From Ignavibacteria bacterium (GTDB lineage Bacteria; Bacteroidota; Ignavibacteria; Tepidaquicellales; OLB5), in the NCBI GenBank assembly GCA_026417195.1, contig JAOADS010000152.1, forward strand, positions 1 through 5,187: a stretch of DNA of 5,187 bases, in the 5' to 3' direction. The position numbers and the translations under genes were made by a program. Below the pieces are notes generated by a model. It did not search any database. It was not told the origin of the DNA and saw only the letters and a list, made by a program, of their open reading frames with translations. Positions 5,102 to 5,187 of the stretch are shown in pieces; within the stretch, counting starts at the first letter, position 1; each line of letters opens with the position of its first letter.

Positions 5102-5187
5102 GCCAGTAGGATTCATACCAAGTTTGTTTACAGTTCTGAATCTTTTCTCCGGATTTATGTCAATCATAAATGCTGCATCAGGAAACA
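5094..5187 (+). CDS. pssA: CDP-diacylglycerol-serine O-phosphatidyltransferase, 5' end only
   Basis: The first 31 codons are present; the gene leaves the window on the right. Reading from a TTG gives MIKPVGFIPSLFTVLNLFSG then FMSIINAASGN, the typical N-terminus and first membrane helix of PssA in this lineage (compare PxxFTxxNLxxG). The catalytic CDP-alcohol phosphotransferase motif lies beyond the window. The enzyme makes phosphatidylserine from CDP-diacylglycerol and L-serine, the substrate of Psd just upstream. The TTG start is supported by AGAGG at 5083-5087, 6 bases before it, and overlaps the psd stop by 8 bases in another frame. No ATG is available at this position; the next in-frame ATG, in the FMSII segment, would discard the conserved start. 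Confidence 0.88.
   Translation, partial: MIKPVGFIPSLFTVLNLFSGFMSIINAASGN

Overview
The window looks like a chromosomal stretch of an AT-rich member of the Bacteroidota / Ignavibacteria / Chlorobi assemblage. Three things point there. Two promoter-like sites match the Bacteroidota -7 consensus TAnnTTTG. Ribosome binding sites are mixed: a clear Shine-Dalgarno for ssb, none obvious for rplI or psd. The 2-oxoacid:ferredoxin oxidoreductase alpha subunit is of the fused gamma-alpha KorA type. The lineage is an inference from these traits, not from a database search.

Left half (1-2440, minus strand): a ribosomal/replication cluster read right to left, rpsF (S6) - ssb - rplI (L9) - korA. KorA runs off the left edge. 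The usual rpsR (S18) gene between ssb and rplI is absent; the 62-base gap instead holds a strong hairpin plus T-run that looks like an intrinsic terminator or attenuator just before the rplI start codon. The SSB encoded here lacks the usual acidic C-terminal tip.

Middle (2441-2847): a divergent intergenic region. A promoter for rpsF faces left and a very similar promoter for the next gene faces right. Between them lies a roughly 296-base segment bounded by imperfect 30-base inverted repeats (22/30 matches by eye), read here as a decayed insertion sequence or MITE-like remnant. No target-site duplication was found. Inside it are a 62-codon open stretch on the minus strand without a start codon and two tiny Shine-Dalgarno-preceded ORFs, none convincing as a gene.

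Right half (2848-5187, plus strand): an uncharacterised 284-residue protein with a C-terminal DxNxDxxxD calcium-loop-like motif, then an uncharacterised seven-helix membrane protein coupled to it by a GTGA overlap, then psd (phosphatidylserine decarboxylase) and the start of pssA (phosphatidylserine synthase), the two steps from CDP-diacylglycerol to phosphatidylethanolamine. The psd and pssA frames overlap by 8 bases. I see no tRNA, rRNA, CRISPR array or defence system. The most unusual items are the inverted-repeat element between the divergent promoters, the missing rpsR with a terminator in its place, and the tail-less SSB.
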